Assembly: GCF_012273895.1 (NCBI RefSeq)
Contig: NC_052127.1
Location: 3,530,247-3,594,246, forward strand
DNA: 64,000 nucleotides
Direction: 5' to 3'
DNA from: Zerene cesonia
Lineage: Eukaryota; Arthropoda; Insecta; Lepidoptera; Pieridae
The stretch's first letter is position 1, and every line of letters begins with the position of its first letter. Shown here in pieces: positions 60,701 through 64,000 of this stretch. The notes beneath the pieces are model-generated. The model saw only the letters and a list, made by a program, of their open reading frames with translations, was not told the DNA's origin and made no database searches. The position numbers and the translations under genes were made by a program.

Positions 60701-61059
60701 ATGCGAGCAAAGCAATCCATAAAAAGAACAAAAAAAAATGTTGCAGCATTGATAGAAGAGATTCGGGATTCAAATCAAAAGAAGAATAAGGTTACGATTC
60801 TTTAAAATTTTTATAGACGGCCAAATCTAATCAAAATATTGTCTTTGGTTAGTAACTTAAAATTATCTAAACTTTATTTACCTAGATTTAACCCTATAAG
60901 AAGTCTGATAAAAAAAAGCTGGTGTCATTAATCATAATATACCTGTGTTATTCCCTCTTCACGGACTTTTAACCAGACGTCATAAAGCTTAGCTGTAAAA
61001 TCGTCCACTTGTAGTGCATTCTGGAGTGTTTTCTCAAGGAATTCGTCATTATGTGCCAC
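50042..61059 (-). CDS. GSS: Glutathione synthetase (5' part not found)
   Basis: ATP-grasp enzyme that joins glycine to gamma-glutamylcysteine to make glutathione in the cytosol. Exons: 60943-61059, then 60476-60645 or 57526-57659 (alternatives), 54349-54391, 53785-53955, 53375-53442, 52866-52970, 51950-52156, 51027-51162, 50645-50736 and 50042-50171 (stop TAA). All phases close, giving about 400 residues. Hallmarks: [29 protein letters not shown] substrate loop, [50 protein letters not shown], the glycine-rich ATP loop [40 protein letters not shown] and the terminus [20 protein letters not shown]. The first 80 or so residues of a normal enzyme are missing to the right; they may fall in the 62328-63327 gap or beyond 64000. 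The gene is otherwise intact. Confidence 0.93.
50812..50937. repeat. 126-base near-perfect palindrome
   Basis: Arms of about 44 bases (ATGAGAAATTTTGAAAGAAT and its complement at the other end, with CGAGGCGG/CCGCCTCG inside) around a 37-base centre that holds CTTCGAACCCGCG, the reverse of a GGTTCGAA-type B box. In the GSS intron between exons 51027 and 50736. Confidence 0.6.
51303..51500 (-). mobile_element. Helitron-like short element, family 2
   Basis: Contains TCGTCCCGGCTCCGCTTGG and CCAATCACCCAAGTCAGC; lies in a GSS intron. Confidence 0.55.
51620..51784 (-). mobile_element. Helitron-like short element, family 3
   Basis: Starts CTAGCGGTCCGTCCCGGCTT and ends TTATTATATTAGTATAGAT; in a GSS intron. 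Confidence 0.6.
54158..54306 (-). mobile_element. Helitron-like short element, family 3, 5' eroded
   Basis: Shares TATAGCCTTCCTCAATAAAT and CCTGAGATTAGTGCGTTCAA with the other copies; ends 43 bases from GSS exon 54349-54391. Confidence 0.55.
54392..57525 (-). other. GSS intron
   Basis: Holds a GT/GC-rich low-complexity patch at about 54650-54790, with AAATTATT-CGCATTATCG repeated twice. Otherwise AT-rich without recognised features. Confidence 0.5.
57526..57659 (-). CDS. GSS: GSS alternative exon, version 2
   Basis: Acceptor TTTTTCAG before TCC, donor CG|GTACCG, 134 nt, phase 0 in and 2 out. Reads [20 protein letters not shown], then [20 protein letters not shown]. It is shorter by twelve residues than version 1, and its SFG agrees with the usual ASFG of the family. 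Joining to 54391 gives [15 protein letters not shown], a natural family sequence. Confidence 0.88.
57660..60475 (-). other. Intron between the two alternative GSS exons
   Basis: About 2.8 kb, AT-rich. No further copy of the duplicated exon and no clear element seen. Confidence 0.45.
60476..60645 (-). CDS. GSS: GSS alternative exon, version 1
   Basis: Acceptor TAG before CCG, donor AG|GTAGCC, 170 nt, phase 0 in and 2 out. Reads [15 protein letters not shown], an 18-residue insert with cysteines ([18 protein letters not shown]), then [20 protein letters not shown]. It covers the same part of the enzyme as 57526-57659, including the Glu-x-Asn residues of the substrate loop. It joins in frame to both neighbours. 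Confidence 0.8.
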
Positions 61060-62327
61060 CTAAAGTAAAAAAGGAGATAATATAGAAAGACAATTATATA
61101 AAATAATATCTAGCAATTTTTAACAGCTCATTTAATGAATATTTTTAAATAACGATGTACTTCTGTCGCCACTATAACTTCAAATACAAAAAAGAGGTTA
61201 AGCAACGGTTGGCACGGTCATAAATTGGATGGGGGAACAATTTATTTTTGCAGTAGCTATTTAGCTTATTTGTATGGAACGATACCGACTCTCACTTGAC
61301 TGATTTATTATATATATTGAGCAACAGAGAAGAGAACACATGCAAAAATGTAGTCCATAATGACATAGCTACTTATATGCCAAATGTAACAAATACATTT
61401 TTCCACTTCAATGGGCTATTTCAGTTTATATTGCGGAAAATCTACTTTCGAACACATTACAAAATCTTTTGTAATTTGCCCTTGGTAACAGTTTCTCTTT
61501 ATAAAACCACCAACTTTGTCCATTAGGCAAACAGATAATAAATAGTAATTACTGTTATATTTAAAGAAATTTACACAAAAGAATGTTTGTCAATTTCCAA
61601 CATATCAGGAAGTTAATTACACCATTAGTGTTTGATAATGATAGATTCTATACAGGTTAAATTTCTAGTCCTCACAAAAATGACTTAATCAATTTGATTT
61701 CATGGTATTGATGTTGGAATAATTGTAGTTAGTTATAGATACTAGACTCCTTAGTGACCACCGTATAAGCAAAACCTTTATGCTGGAGACAAAAAAACTT
61801 GTTAAGTCTGGTGCCATACAGATGTTAATGATAATAATATTATTATTTAAACTGTTTCTTTATTAAGACTATTGGTCATTTCATAGAAAACCAACATTAA
61901 TGTCTCTAATAGGGTTTGTTATTAAAGGTACTTATAGGAATATGTTTAGAGGTGTCAAGTCTGAAACCATATTTTTAGTTGTGTAATGTATGTTCATAGG
62001 ATTTGCCTTATATCGGCAAAAATATAATTGCAGTCTATAAATAATTATCTAGCTTTATGGCAGGTAATAAATATTGACATATTTCCATCAAATTAATTAT
62101 GTTTCTTTAAATGTATTCTAAAACAAGTGCATATAATAATATATTCATTATCATCATAATACAGCACAACTGTTTTCAACACTAGTATGAAAAAAAAGAA
62201 ACTTGGGTATTTTTTGTTTGTTTGTAACATTTTCACGAAAAAACAGCTTAACTGATTAAAAAATTCTTACACCATTACCAAGCTACATCTTTTTTTTATT
62301 TTTTTTTTTTTTTTATTTCATGATAGG
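61060..62327 (-). other. GSS upstream intron sequence
   Basis: Searched by eye for the N-terminal glutathione synthetase exon (the proline-rich segment that precedes VAHND) and found none. AT-rich, ending in a T run before the gap. Confidence 0.4.
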
Positions 62328-63327
62328 NNNNNNNNNNNNNNNNNNNNNNNNNNNNNNNNNNNNNNNNNNNNNNNNNNNNNNNNNNNNNNNNNNNNNNNNN
62401 NNNNNNNNNNNNNNNNNNNNNNNNNNNNNNNNNNNNNNNNNNNNNNNNNNNNNNNNNNNNNNNNNNNNNNNNNNNNNNNNNNNNNNNNNNNNNNNNNNNN
62501 NNNNNNNNNNNNNNNNNNNNNNNNNNNNNNNNNNNNNNNNNNNNNNNNNNNNNNNNNNNNNNNNNNNNNNNNNNNNNNNNNNNNNNNNNNNNNNNNNNNN
62601 NNNNNNNNNNNNNNNNNNNNNNNNNNNNNNNNNNNNNNNNNNNNNNNNNNNNNNNNNNNNNNNNNNNNNNNNNNNNNNNNNNNNNNNNNNNNNNNNNNNN
62701 NNNNNNNNNNNNNNNNNNNNNNNNNNNNNNNNNNNNNNNNNNNNNNNNNNNNNNNNNNNNNNNNNNNNNNNNNNNNNNNNNNNNNNNNNNNNNNNNNNNN
62801 NNNNNNNNNNNNNNNNNNNNNNNNNNNNNNNNNNNNNNNNNNNNNNNNNNNNNNNNNNNNNNNNNNNNNNNNNNNNNNNNNNNNNNNNNNNNNNNNNNNN
62901 NNNNNNNNNNNNNNNNNNNNNNNNNNNNNNNNNNNNNNNNNNNNNNNNNNNNNNNNNNNNNNNNNNNNNNNNNNNNNNNNNNNNNNNNNNNNNNNNNNNN
63001 NNNNNNNNNNNNNNNNNNNNNNNNNNNNNNNNNNNNNNNNNNNNNNNNNNNNNNNNNNNNNNNNNNNNNNNNNNNNNNNNNNNNNNNNNNNNNNNNNNNN
63101 NNNNNNNNNNNNNNNNNNNNNNNNNNNNNNNNNNNNNNNNNNNNNNNNNNNNNNNNNNNNNNNNNNNNNNNNNNNNNNNNNNNNNNNNNNNNNNNNNNNN
63201 NNNNNNNNNNNNNNNNNNNNNNNNNNNNNNNNNNNNNNNNNNNNNNNNNNNNNNNNNNNNNNNNNNNNNNNNNNNNNNNNNNNNNNNNNNNNNNNNNNNN
63301 NNNNNNNNNNNNNNNNNNNNNNNNNNN
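62328..63327. other. Assembly gap, exactly 1000 N
   Basis: Placeholder gap preceded by a T-rich run (62290-62316). It could contain the missing 5' exons of GSS. Confidence 0.98.
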
Positions 63328-63805
63328 GACCGGCACTATGGCGCAACTTGGGATTTTTCGCTGGTTGGCGGGGCAGCCTTTCACGTGTGGCTAGCACGCT
63401 ACTTGTGCCCCCTACTGACCAGCGGTCGGCCAGCGGTGCACCGTGCCTCGGTTCCCGCTAACCTCCAAGACTAGCCTCCAGATGCAGCAACGTCAGTATG
63501 TATCAGATCGTCCCGATTGTATGAGCTCAACTGATTCGACCCGTCTTCATAGGAAAGCTACATCAGCCCTAACGTGTCGGAAAACGGACGCTTGGCGACA
63601 CGACTTTGACTGATGGGTGGTCTTTATAGCTGCGACTAATGTCTCCCACCATATCACCTGATTAGCACCACCCAGGGGCCACGTGTAGGGTTTCGAGATT
63701 CCAGGTATTCTCCTACGGACGAAGGTGATTCAGCCCCCAAAACTTCACTGAGTGATATAGCCTAATATTGTACCACGGGCAAAGTCAGGGCAAACATCTA
63801 GTGTA
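63328..63805. mobile_element. GC-richer segment ending like a Helitron
   Basis: This block is clearly richer in G and C than the rest of the window. It ends near 63801 with ACCACGGGCAAAGTCAGGGC then AAACATCTAGT, the hairpin plus CTAGT terminus of lepidopteran Helitron-like elements. Its left end is lost in the gap. An open 48-codon frame (63328-63474) resembles nothing I know. Confidence 0.4.
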
Positions 63806-64000
63806 ATTTACGGGGGCTAAGTTTGCTAATAGAAAGATGTTTCAATTGTGTCTAAATTAATTAGCGTCAGAACAGATTTACAGATTTAGTAATCTGCTAA
63901 AAACTTAAGATCAATGGTGTTCCATTGAAACACAATCAAATCCAATTAAATCCCAAATAATCTAATATATATAAAATGGCACCACTGAGCATTCAACATG

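Noticed and set aside
62296..63474. Long open frames across the N runs
   Set aside because: Artefacts of translating N as X.

Overview
The window is eukaryotic and almost certainly lepidopteran (moth or butterfly). Small GT-AG-bounded exons sit in long AT-rich introns, the housekeeping genes read as insect orthologues, and the interspersed repeats are of the type seen in Lepidoptera: short Helitron-like elements running from TCCTACTAATATT to CTAGT, a palindromic family, and a SINE-like family. There are no bacterial features. Two runs of exactly 1000 N are assembly gaps.

Left half (about 0-34 kb, all on the minus strand): a tandem cluster of three secreted multi-domain pacifastin-type serine protease inhibitor genes. 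Most of it is invisible to ORF callers because many exons are under 200 bp. In transcriptional order they are gene A (33892 to 10507, 12 domains, with an internal alternative first exon at 18104 and four phase-0 micro-exons), gene C (9146 to 3266, 11 domains, with one unresolved junction or alternative end) and gene D (2576 to 63, 13 domains plus a partial one, nearly all in a single 1.9 kb exon). Each start exon encodes a signal peptide. Exon limits were set by hand from splice consensus, reading-frame closure and domain continuity.

Middle (34-38 kb): intergenic DNA with repeats and one unexplained open stretch.

Right half: four conserved housekeeping genes. EIPR1 (+, 37987-43148, nine exons, one GC-AG intron) converges on PNO1 (-, 44823-43503). 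PNO1 is divergent from ND-42/NDUFA10 (+, 45699-48516), which converges on glutathione synthetase (-, from 61059 or further right, to 50042). The glutathione synthetase locus carries two homologous, phase-matched versions of one exon (60476-60645 and 57526-57659), which looks like a mutually exclusive exon pair. Its N-terminal exons were not found; they may lie in the second gap or beyond the window.

The pacifastin cluster should produce secreted inhibitors with many different predicted reactive sites against proteases of haemolymph or gut. The other four genes act in endosome/dense-core vesicle traffic (EIPR1), 40S ribosome assembly (PNO1), mitochondrial complex I (ND-42) and glutathione synthesis (GSS). 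I see no functional link between them and the cluster beyond adjacency.
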